From an uncultured Clostridia bacterium (lineage in GTDB: Bacteria; Bacillota; Clostridia; Christensenellales; Aristaeellaceae), in contig CALCTW010000069.1 in the NCBI GenBank assembly GCA_937907055.1, positions 1-29,812 of the forward strand: a stretch of DNA of 29,812 bases. The letters run 5' to 3'. The position numbers were made by a program, and so were the translations under genes. Every line of letters begins with the position of its first letter. The first letter of the stretch is position 1. This document shows positions 7,958-16,381 of this stretch, piece by piece. Under the pieces are notes generated by a model that was not told the origin of the DNA, made no database searches, and worked only from the letters and a program-made list of their open reading frames with translations.

Positions 7958-8019
7958 ATATGCGTATAAGGGACGGTTTTGGGTGACGGCGCTGCTCAAA
8001 GAGGGCTGCCGAACATGTG

Positions 8020-9684
8020 TCAGTTTTTCGCGATGCCGATCATTTCACGCGCGTGCTGTTTGGCGCTCTCCAGATCGCCGCCGATCATACGGGCGACCTC
8101 TCCGACACGGCCTTCCTGATCCATTTCATAAGCATGGGAGACCGTGCGCTCACCGTCAAAGGCTTTTTCGATGAGATAATGATGATTCGCCAGCGCCGCG
8201 ATCTGCTGAAGGTGGGTCACGCATAATACCTGATGGGAAGCGCTGAGCAGCTTCATTTTTTCGGCGACGGCCTGCGCTGTCCGTCCGCTGATACCGGTAT
8301 CGATCTCATCGAAGATCATCGTGGGGATACCGCTGCTGCCCGCGCCGACGGTCTTGATGGCCAGCATCAGACGGCTGAGTTCGCCGCCGCTGGCAGTCTT
8401 GCTGAGGGACTGCGTTTTTTCGCCGCGGTTGGCCGTGATGACAAAAGCGGCCTTTTCCTTGCCGAGCGGGCTGATATCACAGGCGGTAAATTCGACGGCG
8501 AAGCGTGTGCCGCCCATATTGAGATCGGCCAGCTGCTTTTCCATTTCGGCGCTGAAGACGCGGGAAAGGGCGAGGCGGGCCTTGGACAGTTTCTCCGCGG
8601 CTTCTTCCCAGATGCTCCGCAGTTTTTTCTCTTCCCGCTCAAGATCGAAGATCATCCCGTCGATGTCGGAGAAATTCTGCAGCTGCTCCTCGATCTGGGC
8701 GAGCTTTTCCAGCATTTCCTCGGTGGTGGCTCCGTATTTGCGGCTGAGACGCTTGATAAGATCCAGACGTTCTTCTACTTCATCCAGACGGCTCTCATCC
8801 GTGGGCATACCGGCGTGGATATCGCGCAGGGTCTCGCCGATGTCCTCAAGCTCGTAGAAGGCATTCTCGAGCCTCTCTGAAAGAGAGGACAGGCGTTCGT
8901 CGAAGGAGGCGATCTCCTTGAGCGAACGGGAGGCATCCTTGACCAGCTGGGTGGCGGAGGGGGAGGCGCCGTAGATATTATCATAGGCGTTTTCCAGCCG
9001 CCCGGTGATCTTTTCGGCGTTACGGTAGAGCGTGCGTTCCGCCTGCAGTTCTTCTTCCTCACCGGCCTTCAGATGCGCGGCCGCAAGTTCTTTTTTCTGG
9101 TATTTGAGGAATTCGATCCTCTCTTCCTTTTCCAGATTCATCTTGCGGGCCTTCTGAAGGTGGAGCGCGGTGTCATGCCAGGAGGTATAGGCATTTTGGA
9201 CATCCTGTACCAGACGGAAGTGCTTTTCACCGCCGTACTGATCCAGATAGCCGAGATGATTTTTGTCATCCATCAGCGACTGATGCGCGTGCTGACCGTG
9301 AAGATCGAGAAGATGCTGTGTCAGTTCCTGATACTGGCTGAGCTGCCAGGTGAGGCCATCGACACGGCAGACACTGCGGCCGGATTCCGTGATCTCACGG
9401 CTGAGCGTGATCTCGTCTTCTTCAGGAGCCGCTTCGACCGAAGCAAGATATTCGACCGCGGCGGGACAATCCGTCAGCGAAAAAACGCCTTCAACAAAGG
9501 CGCGTTTTTCTCCGGCGCGGATCAGTTCCTTACTGCTCTTTCCGCCAAGCAGAAGACTGATGGAATCGATGAGCAGGGATTTACCGGCACCGGTCTCGCC
9601 TGTGAAGACGTGAAGACCGTTTGAAAACTCGATGCGTGTGGTATCGATGAGCGCGATGTTTTTAACGGATAATGAGATGAGCAT
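8020..9684 (-). CDS. recN: DNA repair ATPase RecN
   Basis: A 554-residue SMC-like ATPase that gathers and tethers DNA ends at double-strand breaks for recombination. Seen: the N-terminal ATPase lobe starting MLISLSVKNIALID with Walker A GETGAGKS (29-36); a central coiled-coil region (about residues 160-370, rich in E, K, L); the signature TASGGELSRLMLAIK; Walker B MIFDEIDTGIS; and a HLQQIAALA switch region. Length matches the family (about 555). The start codon overlaps the argR stop by one base (TAATG), implying translational coupling. argR-recN is a conserved pair in Firmicutes. Confidence 0.97.
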   Translation of the reverse strand: MLISLSVKNIALIDTTRIEFSNGLHVFTGETGAGKSLLIDSISLLLGGKSSKELIRAGEKRAFVEGVFSLTDCPAAVEYLASVEAAPEEDEITLSREITESGRSVCRVDGLTWQLSQYQELTQHLLDLHGQHAHQSLMDDKNHLGYLDQYGGEKHFRLVQDVQNAYTSWHDTALHLQKARKMNLEKEERIEFLKYQKKELAAAHLKAGEEEELQAERTLYRNAEKITGRLENAYDNIYGASPSATQLVKDASRSLKEIASFDERLSSLSERLENAFYELEDIGETLRDIHAGMPTDESRLDEVEERLDLIKRLSRKYGATTEEMLEKLAQIEEQLQNFSDIDGMIFDLEREEKKLRSIWEEAAEKLSKARLALSRVFSAEMEKQLADLNMGGTRFAVEFTACDISPLGKEKAAFVITANRGEKTQSLSKTASGGELSRLMLAIKTVGAGSSGIPTMIFDEIDTGISGRTAQAVAEKMKLLSASHQVLCVTHLQQIAALANHHYLIEKAFDGERTVSHAYEMDQEGRVGEVARMIGGDLESAKQHAREMIGIAKN

Positions 9685-10136
9685 TAATTGATGATCTCCT
9701 TAAAACGCGCGACAACCTGAGGGGCTTCGTCATTGTTGCGAACGATCACGAGAATGGTATTATCGCCCGCCATGGTGCCGAGGATCTCGGGCAGGTGCAT
9801 GCTGTCGATGGCTTCGGCGGCGGCGTTGGCGCTGCCGGCCAGCGTGTGCAGCACGATGATATTATTGGCATAGGAGACAGAAAGGACACTGTCGATAAAG
9901 ATACGGACAAAACGATCGTTCATGCGATTACTGTCCGCGCTCTCACTTGTGGCGTATTTGTAGCCGCCTTCGCCGTTTCCGATCTTGATGATGTTCAATT
10001 CGCGGATATCACGGGAGATGGTGGCCTGTGTGACCTTGATGCCGTTGGCGACAAGCTCACGGGCAAGTTCATCCTGGGTCTCGACATTCATGTGATTGAT
10101 GATATCCAGGATCATCGTCTGACGCGCGTTTTTCAT
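9684..10136 (-). CDS. argR: Arginine repressor ArgR/AhrC
   Basis: A 150-residue hexameric repressor that, with arginine as corepressor, controls arginine synthesis and breakdown. Seen: an N-terminal winged helix with TQATISRDIRELN as recognition helix (residues about 36-48), and the C-terminal arginine-binding and oligomerisation domain with GTMAGDNTILVIV, equivalent to the family's GTIAGDDTI. Length is typical (about 150). Start: the ATG at 10136 has GGAG about eight bases upstream. It is transcribed with recN. A palindrome over its own -35 region suggests autoregulation. Confidence 0.96.
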   Translation of the reverse strand: MKNARQTMILDIINHMNVETQDELARELVANGIKVTQATISRDIRELNIIKIGNGEGGYKYATSESADSNRMNDRFVRIFIDSVLSVSYANNIIVLHTLAGSANAAAEAIDSMHLPEILGTMAGDNTILVIVRNNDEAPQVVARFKEIIN

Positions 10137-10190
10137 GGTTCATACTCCGGTTTTCCAAGATTGGCGGAAATCGATCCCGCCGACACGATA

Positions 10191-10219
10191 ATCATAGCAA
10201 AAAAATGTATAGAATACAA
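10191..10219 (-). promoter_or_regulatory. argR promoter
   Basis: On the minus strand TTGTAT (10219-10214) and TATGAT (10196-10191) are spaced by 17 bp, giving a leader of about 50 nt to the argR start codon. Confidence 0.65.
10206..10218. promoter_or_regulatory. Candidate Arg box over the argR -35 element
   Basis: TGTAT-AGA-ATACA is a perfect 5-bp inverted repeat with a three-base centre, inside an AT-rich frame of about 18 bp. The known Arg box has TGAAT-type half-sites of this size. The overlap with the -35 element fits repression. That ArgR binds here is inferred. Confidence 0.5.
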
Positions 10220-10237
10220 GGGTTATACGGATCGAAA

Positions 10238-10324
10238 TGTATAAAGACGGCTCAAAAAATGTATATTTGTCGTTTTTAAGGGGATCATGGATGTATAAAC
10301 CGCGAGGGGAACGGCGGATATACA
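10238..10324. promoter_or_regulatory. Cluster of TGTATA half-sites between argR and the glycosidase gene
   Basis: Further TGTATA copies start at 10238, 10260 and 10292, and the inverse TATACA lies at 10319-10324. With the site at 10206, the direct copies are 32, 22 and 32 bp apart, close to whole helical turns. These may be extra ArgR half-sites or operators for the divergent glycosidase. The divergent region 10137-10438 holds no gene. Confidence 0.4.
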
Positions 10325-10377
10325 TTGCAGGCATGAAAATATGCAATCTCAAAGTATGAAAAAAGAAGAGAAATGCT

Positions 10378-10406
10378 TTGACGGAAACGATTACGGATGC
10401 TATAAT
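10378..10406 (+). promoter_or_regulatory. Promoter of the glycosidase / beta-galactosidase unit
   Basis: TTGACG (10378-10383) and perfect TATAAT (10401-10406) with a 17-bp spacer, 32 bases before the start codon. Confidence 0.8.
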
Positions 10407-10438
10407 AAAGCATATTTTACTTGACAGGAGAAACGAGC

Positions 10439-11164
10439 ATGAAGTTTTATGAGCCCAAGATCAAAAAAACTGTACTTGGACCCGCAAAGTGCGCCGTTGA
10501 TATCGGTGACGGCAGTGAACGCGGTTTTTATGTCAAACAGGATTACATCCTTTCAAAAATGGGCCGTCCGCACCGCGCGGTGAATCTGATGTACTGCTAT
10601 TATCCTTTCGACAAGGAATGGCCGAACCGTGTGAGCGATGTGGTGAAGCCGGACCCGAGCATGCTCAGCTGGCCTTATCCTTATGATGATTATTTCCCCT
10701 TTGTGGGTGATGAACCGCTGAAGTGCATTGAGGATGTGCGCCGCGCCGGTCAGGATGCCATTCTGACGCTGACCTGCGACTGCGCGGTGACGGATGACAT
10801 GATCATCGAGATCGCGAATAAGCTGCGTCCCTACGGCCGCCTGATGCTGCGTCTGAATCACGAATGCACCGGCAGCTGGTTCTCCTTCAACCGACGTTAT
10901 TCCTATCAGCAGGTGGCGGATTTCTTTGTACGCTTCAAGGGGATCTTCGCGAAGCACGCGCCCAATGTACGCGTGATCCTTTGCGCCGGCTGCGTGACCG
11001 GGGAAGGCAAGCTGGAAAAGGAAGAGGAATTCACGAAAGCCTATCAGGTCGCGGATATCTGGTCGCTGGATCATTATCCGTCTCTGAACTGGGGCTGGCC
11101 GCGTGAAGTGGCGGATGATGACAACAACAGTCACAAATGCAATCCGCCGGAATCCGTGTTTTAG
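10439..11164 (+). CDS. Glycosidase (GH26-like TIM barrel), N-terminal part, ended by in-frame TAG
   Basis: Encodes 241 residues up to a TAG stop at 11162-11164. Seen: barrel-like strands such as AILTLTCDCAVTDDMII and LMLRLNHECTGSWFSF, where the Glu of NHECTGSWF is placed like the acid/base of GH26 and related clan GH-A enzymes. The probable nucleophile, in QICEYNEDG, is encoded after the stop, so this product alone would lack half of the active site. Start: the ATG at 10439 with AGGAG eight bases upstream, not the TTG at 10421. No signal peptide. The same frame continues directly after the stop into the next entry. Family assignment is tentative; a new glycosidase family is possible. Confidence 0.7.
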   Translation: MKFYEPKIKKTVLGPAKCAVDIGDGSERGFYVKQDYILSKMGRPHRAVNLMYCYYPFDKEWPNRVSDVVKPDPSMLSWPYPYDDYFPFVGDEPLKCIEDVRRAGQDAILTLTCDCAVTDDMIIEIANKLRPYGRLMLRLNHECTGSWFSFNRRYSYQQVADFFVRFKGIFAKHAPNVRVILCAGCVTGEGKLEKEEEFTKAYQVADIWSLDHYPSLNWGWPREVADDDNNSHKCNPPESVF

Positions 11165-11170
11165 AATGCC

Positions 11171-11869
11171 ATGGCCAGTCAGAAGCGCATGGTGGAAGTG
11201 AACGGCGGCGAAAAGAAGCCCTTCCAGATCTGTGAATACAACGAGGACGGCGATGTGACCGGCGCTTATCGTCAGGCGGAACGCGTCAAGTATTTCTACG
11301 ATATGATCGAAGAAAAGGGCGGCGACTGGTTCAACGGGATCACCATGTATCAGTTCCGCGATGACGGACGCCTGGGCCTGGAGATCACCGATCCCAGCAA
11401 TAAGGAATGCGGTATCGAACAGCCGCTGATGAAGGTGTATCGTGATATCATTCACAGGGATCACTTTATGCCGCTTCAGAAGGAAACAGAAGCCGCGAGC
11501 CTGCCCTGCACTCTGCGCTGGGGCGGATCCGAGGATGCCGAAGGCATCGCGATGGAGATCGAGTTTGAAAAGAATCCGGCGTTCTGCGAACTGTATTATC
11601 CCGACAGTCTGGTGCCGATGGATCTTGTGCTGGAGATCAACGGACGCTGGTTCCGCAAGGCTCCCGGTGTGAACTTCACAGATCTCATGTCCGCCTTCTT
11701 TGAGAAGCCGCTGACGGAAGCAAAGACCCTTCCGCTGCGAATTTTCGCTCTGCCTGCTGACGGTAAGAACCCGGTGACTGAAGCGGCGGACTGGGATGTC
11801 AACTATGTGACCACCATTCACGAACTGCCGAATCTGCGCCTGCGCTATACGCCGGTGATGGATCGGTAA
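11171..11869 (+). CDS. Glycosidase C-terminal part, same frame after the TAG
   Basis: A 232-codon continuation in the same frame as the preceding entry; two sense codons (AAT GCC) lie between the TAG and the ATG at 11171. Seen: KPFQICEYNEDGD with the likely nucleophile Glu, then WFNGITMYQFRDDGRLGLE, a typical last barrel strand, and a C-terminal beta-rich region (residues about 110-232). No ribosome binding site precedes the ATG, so independent translation is doubtful. Together the parts give a protein of about 476 residues. Either a nonsense mutation, a sequencing or assembly error, or UAG readthrough explains the split. It ends 75 bases before the beta-galactosidase gene. Confidence 0.65.
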   Translation: MASQKRMVEVNGGEKKPFQICEYNEDGDVTGAYRQAERVKYFYDMIEEKGGDWFNGITMYQFRDDGRLGLEITDPSNKECGIEQPLMKVYRDIIHRDHFMPLQKETEAASLPCTLRWGGSEDAEGIAMEIEFEKNPAFCELYYPDSLVPMDLVLEINGRWFRKAPGVNFTDLMSAFFEKPLTEAKTLPLRIFALPADGKNPVTEAADWDVNYVTTIHELPNLRLRYTPVMDR

Positions 11870-11888
11870 GTCAGTACCTTGTAAGAAA

Positions 11889-11921
11889 AGCAACAGTCTC
11901 CGCGCAGGCTGCTGCTTTTTT
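11889..11921 (+). terminator. Rho-independent terminator or attenuator before the beta-galactosidase gene
   Basis: AGCAACAGTCT and AGGCTGCTGCT (11889-11917) pair with one mismatch and one G:T, followed by six T (11916-11921). It lies only 23 bases before the beta-galactosidase start, leaving no room for a promoter between them. Confidence 0.75.
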
Positions 11922-11944
11922 GTTCGGAAAGGACAGAGAACGAT

Positions 11945-14881
11945 ATGCGAAATGAATTTCAGGATCTGACTGTAACGGAGATCGGGCGGCTGCCCGGAAG
12001 AACCTTTACGACGATCTATCCGGACGCGCAAAGCGCGATGAAGGGCGAAGATGAAAGCTGCTATACGTGTTCGCTGAACGGCGAATGGTCACTGAAATGG
12101 TACGCCTCCTATAAGGATCAGAGCGTCGCGCCGGATAAGGCCGGAACGATCACCGTGCCCGGCGTGATGGAGCTGCAGGGATACGGAAAACCGCAGTATA
12201 CCAATGTGAATTATCCGATCCCGTATGATCCGCCGTATATTCCGGATGATACGCCGCTGGGTGTGTATGAACGGGCAGTGGATCTGCCGGAGACATTTGA
12301 AGGGCGCCGGATCGTGATCGGCTTTGAGGGTGTTTCCAGCTGCTTCTATGTGTATGTGAACGGCATGATGTGCGGTTTTTCGAAAGGGCCGCATCTGCCC
12401 GCTGAATTTGATATCACCGACGCGCTGAAGGGGAAACTGCATTTTGATCTGCGTGTGGATGTTTATAAATGGAGCGACGGCACGTACCTGGAGGATCAGG
12501 ATATGTGGCGCTTTGGCGGCATCTTCCGGGATGTTATGGTGTACGCGTTTGGTGAGAAGCGCATCCTTGATATCCGGGTGGCGGCAAAGCCGGACAGCGT
12601 TTATACGGGCGGCACGGTCAGCTGCCGGGTGAAAACGGAAAACACGGAACAGGTGTCCTTTGCGGTTTTCGATCCGGAGGGAAATGAACTGACACGGCAG
12701 GACGCGCCGGTCATAAACGGGGAAGCCGTGCTGGAGGTCCGGATCGAAAAGATCGAGATGTGGACGGCAGAGACACCGGCGCTGTACAAGATGCTTGTAT
12801 CGATCGAGGGTCAGGCGCAGGCTGTAGCGTTTGGCTTCAAGGAAGTGAAGATCCGGGACGGTGTTTTCAGGATCAACGGAAAGACCGTGAAGCTGAAGGG
12901 CGTGAATCATCATGATACGAATCCGACGACCGGTTACGCGCTGACGAAGGAAGATATGCTGCAGGATGTGCTGCTGATGAAACGGCACAATATCAACTGT
13001 GTGCGCACCAGCCATTATCCGCCACAGCGTTATTTCCTGGACCTGTGCGACAGGTATGGGCTTTATGTGGTAGACGAAACGGACATCGAAACGCACGGCG
13101 TATGCATGTTCAGCGAAGAAGGAATGGATCTGATTGCCAGGGACGCGGCGTTTGAAAAGCAGTTCGTCGACCGCGGAACAAGAATGATCGCGCGGGATAT
13201 CAACCACGCTTCGATCATCATGTGGTCACTTGGCAATGAATCCGGTTACGGACGAAATCATGTGATGATGGCCGAAAAAATGCGGGCAATGGACGACAGC
13301 CGCCCCATTCATTATGAGGGCGACCGGGAAGCGGTGACATCCGATGTGTATTCAAGGATGTACGCTTCGCCCGCCGAAATGCAGGCATATATCGATAAGA
13401 AACCCGAAAAACCGTTCTTCCTGTGCGAATACGCACACGCGATGGGACAGGGCCCCGGCGGCCTTCGCGATTACTGGAATCTGATCGATTCCTCCGTCTA
13501 CCTGATGGGCGGATGTGTCTGGGAATGGGCGGATCACGGCCTGCTGACGGAGCGGAACGGACAAAAGGTGTATCTGTACGGCGGAGATTTTGGCGAGTGG
13601 CCGCATGACGGCTGCTTCTGCGTGGACGCGCTGGTGCTGCCGGACCGGACGCCGCACAGCGGCCTCAAGGCATACAAACAGGTGCTGAGACCGATCCGCT
13701 GCGCCTTTGATGAAGAGACCGCCACGCTTTCTGTGGAAAACCGGTATGATTTTCTGAGCCTTTCCGCGCTGAAGGTGCAGATGAAGATCACCTGTCAGGG
13801 CGAGACCTGTATGGAAGGGCAGTTGCTGTTCTTTGCCGTGCCGCATGAAAAGGAGCAGGTCCGTATCCCATTCGGTGAGTATCCGGCCGGTTCCGTGATG
13901 ACACTGACCTTTATGCTGAAGGAGGATACAAGCTGGGCTGAGGCCGGATATCCGGTGGGCGTGGAACAGTTTGTGTTAAATAAGGGATATGTCGTAAAAG
14001 CAGAGGAATATCCTGAGGCTGAGATCAGAGCAGAAAAGAATGATCGAACCATCAAAGTCACAGTGGGCGAAAAAACGGTGATCTTTGATGAATACGGCAT
14101 CCGTCAGATCATGAACGGCGGGAATAAACTGCTGACAGCGCCGCTTCGCGTGAATCTTTGGCGCGCGCTTACGGATAATGACAGAGGCTTTTCTCATATC
14201 GATCACAGGTGGTATGGGCTGGGGCTTGATAAGCTCTGCGAACGCGCGGAGAAAATGGAATGCGATGAAGGGAATGAACGCGTGACGGTGAAGATCTCTT
14301 CCGTGATCTCGACAAAGGCAAGGCCGCCGTTCATGCGCTTTGAGCAGGAATGGACGGTGGAAAAGGACGGGCAACTGACCGCGCTGTTTGGCTATGAGCC
14401 GCTGAGAAAGATCGATTTTTATCTGCCGCGGCTGGGCGTGATGTTCGGCATGCCGGAAGGCTATGAGAATCTGCGCTGGCAGGGAAGAGGCCCGGGTGAA
14501 AGCTATCCTGATAAGAAGGACTGCGCGATGCTGGGCAACTGGGAATGCAGTGTGGATGATACGCATGAGGTATACGTACGTCCTCAGGAGAACGGCGCGC
14601 ATGAGGATACGGAGCGGCTGGAGATCCTGAATGAAAAGCATGAAGGATTGCTTATTGAGGGCGAGAAATTCTCTTTCACAGCGCATCACTACACGCATGA
14701 TGATCTGCATCGCGCGGAGCATACGGATGAGCTGATCCGCAGGAAGGAGATCACAGTATCTCTGGACGGCGCGATGGGCGCGATTGGAAGCAACAGCTGC
14801 GGGCCGGAACCGTTTGACAAGTACAGGCTGTATCTGAATGAGAAAAAGCAATATCGGTTCACATTCCGGGTGATCGGGTAA
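11945..14881 (+). CDS. lacZ: GH2 beta-galactosidase (LacZ type)
   Basis: A 978-residue glycoside hydrolase family 2 enzyme that hydrolyses beta-galactosides such as lactose. Seen: the sugar-binding N-terminal domain with VPGVMELQGYGKPQYTNV (about 51-68) and GTYLEDQDMWRFGGIFRDV; an Ig-like domain; the TIM barrel with GVNHHDTNP; the acid/base Glu432 in SLGNESGYG; the nucleophile Glu495 in FLCEYAHAMGQGPGG; and a C-terminal Bgal_small_N domain with LWRALTDNDRGF and LRWQGRGPGESYPD. Length agrees with E. coli LacZ (about 1,020). No signal peptide, so intracellular. GGAAAGGA precedes the ATG. It follows the split glycosidase, perhaps acting on the same imported oligosaccharide, but no transporter is in view. 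The symbol denotes the family; beta-galactosidase activity is the most likely but not the only GH2 activity. Confidence 0.93.
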   Translation: MRNEFQDLTVTEIGRLPGRTFTTIYPDAQSAMKGEDESCYTCSLNGEWSLKWYASYKDQSVAPDKAGTITVPGVMELQGYGKPQYTNVNYPIPYDPPYIPDDTPLGVYERAVDLPETFEGRRIVIGFEGVSSCFYVYVNGMMCGFSKGPHLPAEFDITDALKGKLHFDLRVDVYKWSDGTYLEDQDMWRFGGIFRDVMVYAFGEKRILDIRVAAKPDSVYTGGTVSCRVKTENTEQVSFAVFDPEGNELTRQDAPVINGEAVLEVRIEKIEMWTAETPALYKMLVSIEGQAQAVAFGFKEVKIRDGVFRINGKTVKLKGVNHHDTNPTTGYALTKEDMLQDVLLMKRHNINCVRTSHYPPQRYFLDLCDRYGLYVVDETDIETHGVCMFSEEGMDLIARDAAFEKQFVDRGTRMIARDINHASIIMWSLGNESGYGRNHVMMAEKMRAMDDSRPIHYEGDREAVTSDVYSRMYASPAEMQAYIDKKPEKPFFLCEYAHAMGQGPGGLRDYWNLIDSSVYLMGGCVWEWADHGLLTERNGQKVYLYGGDFGEWPHDGCFCVDALVLPDRTPHSGLKAYKQVLRPIRCAFDEETATLSVENRYDFLSLSALKVQMKITCQGETCMEGQLLFFAVPHEKEQVRIPFGEYPAGSVMTLTFMLKEDTSWAEAGYPVGVEQFVLNKGYVVKAEEYPEAEIRAEKNDRTIKVTVGEKTVIFDEYGIRQIMNGGNKLLTAPLRVNLWRALTDNDRGFSHIDHRWYGLGLDKLCERAEKMECDEGNERVTVKISSVISTKARPPFMRFEQEWTVEKDGQLTALFGYEPLRKIDFYLPRLGVMFGMPEGYENLRWQGRGPGESYPDKKDCAMLGNWECSVDDTHEVYVRPQENGAHEDTERLEILNEKHEGLLIEGEKFSFTAHHYTHDDLHRAEHTDELIRRKEITVSLDGAMGAIGSNSCGPEPFDKYRLYLNEKKQYRFTFRVIG

Positions 14882-14895
14882 AAATCAAAGAACAT

Positions 14896-14926
14896 AAAAA
14901 CAGGCTGTCCGGGCGGACAGCCTGTT
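14896..14926. terminator. Two-way terminator between the beta-galactosidase gene and asnS
   Basis: AACAGGCTGTCC and GGACAGCCTGTT (14899-14926) form a perfect 12-bp stem with a GGGC loop. The five-A run at 14896-14900 gives a T-tract on the minus strand, so it mainly serves asnS. The plus-strand T-tract is short. Confidence 0.85.
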
Positions 14927-14939
14927 TAAGTGGAGAAAA

Positions 14940-16337
14940 TCAATAAACGTGCTTGTAGGTGCGGGGGAACTGCAGGACATCACGGATGTTGCCGATGCCG
15001 GTGACATACATGACCATGCGGTCGAAACCAAGGCCGAAACCGCTGTGCTCGACGGTGCCGTACTTGCGGGTGTCGAGGTAGTTGCGGTAGTTTTCAAGCG
15101 GCATTCCGCGGCTGACCATGGCATCGGTCAGCTTCTGAAGATCGGTCTCGCGCTCGCTGCAGCCGATGATCTCACCGATCATGGGGACGAGCAGGTCGGT
15201 AGCGGCGACCGTCTTTCCATCGGGATTCTGCTTCATGTAGAAGGACTTGATATCCTTGGGATAGTTGACGACGAAGACCGGCTTCTTGAAGTATTCATCG
15301 GTGAGATAGCGTTCATGCTCGCTCTGAAGATCGACACCCCAGGAAACGGGATATTCGAACTTCTTGCCGCACTTCTGAAGCAGTTCGATCGCGTCGGTGT
15401 AATCGAGCTGGACGAAATCATTGCTGACAACATTGGTGAGCTTATCGATAAGGCCCTTTTCGATGAATTTATCACAGAAGGCCAGTTCATCCTGACAATG
15501 CTCCATGACATAGCGGATGATGTACTTGATGAATTCTTCGGCGATGCCGATGATATCGTGGATATCCGCGAAGCAGACTTCGGGCTCAACGTGCCAGAAC
15601 TCTGCCACGTGACGGGTGGTGCCGCTCTTTTCAGCGCGGAAGGTGGGGCCGAAGGTGTAGATGCGTCCCGCGCCGCCGATACAGGCCATTTCGCCCTCAA
15701 GCTGGCAGGAGACGGAAAGACCGGCCTTCTTGCCGAAGAAATCGTTCTCGTAATATTCCTGCTCGGTCTTCTCGGCAGCGTTCCAGGGCTGAGTGGTGAT
15801 GCGGAACATTTCGCCCGCGCCCTCGCAGTCACTGTCCGTGATGATGGGGGTGTGGACGTAGGTGTAGCCGTGGGAGTGGAAATACTCATGCACCGCGAAA
15901 GCAAGGGAGCTGCGGATGGCCATACAGGCCTTCATTTTATTGGTACGGGTGCGCAGATGCGGAATGGTGCGCAGGAATTCATCGCTGGCGCGCTTCTTCT
16001 GCAGGGGGTAATCCGCGGGGCATTCGCCCAGAAGAACGAGATCGGTGGTCTCCAGCTCGATGTCGTTGCGCTCGCTCTCAACAAGGAGGCCGGTCGCCTT
16101 GACACTGCAGCCGAGGGTCATGCAGGGCTTGACAACGGAATTGTACGCTTCTTCGGAAAGCTTTTCCTGATGAATGGTGAGCTGAAGGTTGCGGGTGACG
16201 GTGGTGCCGTCGTTGAGCTGAATGAAAGTCATGGGCTTGACATCGGCACTGGTGCGGACCCAGCCGCAGACGGTGACTTCCTTGCCGATGTATTCGGCGC
16301 TGTGATCAAACAGCGCTTTGATATCGGTATGCTGCAT
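14940..16337 (-). CDS. asnS: Asparaginyl-tRNA synthetase
   Basis: A 465-residue class IIb aminoacyl-tRNA synthetase that charges tRNA-Asn in the cytoplasm. Seen: an N-terminal OB-fold anticodon-binding domain with VTVCGWVRTSADVK (residues about 20-33); then HTPIITDSDCEGAGEMF near residue 165, characteristic of AsnRS; motif 2 TFRAEKSGTTRHVAEFW, followed by HVEPE; and motif 3 GFGLGFDRMVMYVTG near the C-terminus. Length is typical (about 465). It is the third gene of a minus-strand run behind hprK and a glucokinase, 44 bases after the latter, with AAAGG upstream of the ATG. No T-box is seen in front of it, so it is probably expressed with the upstream genes. Confidence 0.96.
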   Translation of the reverse strand: MQHTDIKALFDHSAEYIGKEVTVCGWVRTSADVKPMTFIQLNDGTTVTRNLQLTIHQEKLSEEAYNSVVKPCMTLGCSVKATGLLVESERNDIELETTDLVLLGECPADYPLQKKRASDEFLRTIPHLRTRTNKMKACMAIRSSLAFAVHEYFHSHGYTYVHTPIITDSDCEGAGEMFRITTQPWNAAEKTEQEYYENDFFGKKAGLSVSCQLEGEMACIGGAGRIYTFGPTFRAEKSGTTRHVAEFWHVEPEVCFADIHDIIGIAEEFIKYIIRYVMEHCQDELAFCDKFIEKGLIDKLTNVVSNDFVQLDYTDAIELLQKCGKKFEYPVSWGVDLQSEHERYLTDEYFKKPVFVVNYPKDIKSFYMKQNPDGKTVAATDLLVPMIGEIIGCSERETDLQKLTDAMVSRGMPLENYRNYLDTRKYGTVEHSGFGLGFDRMVMYVTGIGNIRDVLQFPRTYKHVY

Positions 16338-16381
16338 TTAAAACACGACCTTTCAAAAGAACTAAGGAACGATAGAAGGAA

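Noticed and set aside
7679..7969. Small gene of 96 codons across the repeat array
   Set aside because: It starts inside the HAD gene without a ribosome binding site, and its middle is only the 10-bp repeat read in all frames in turn.
11162..11164. Pyrrolysine codon
   Set aside because: No pyl genes or methylamine methyltransferase in the window, and the protein is a glycosidase; readthrough is kept only as one of several options.
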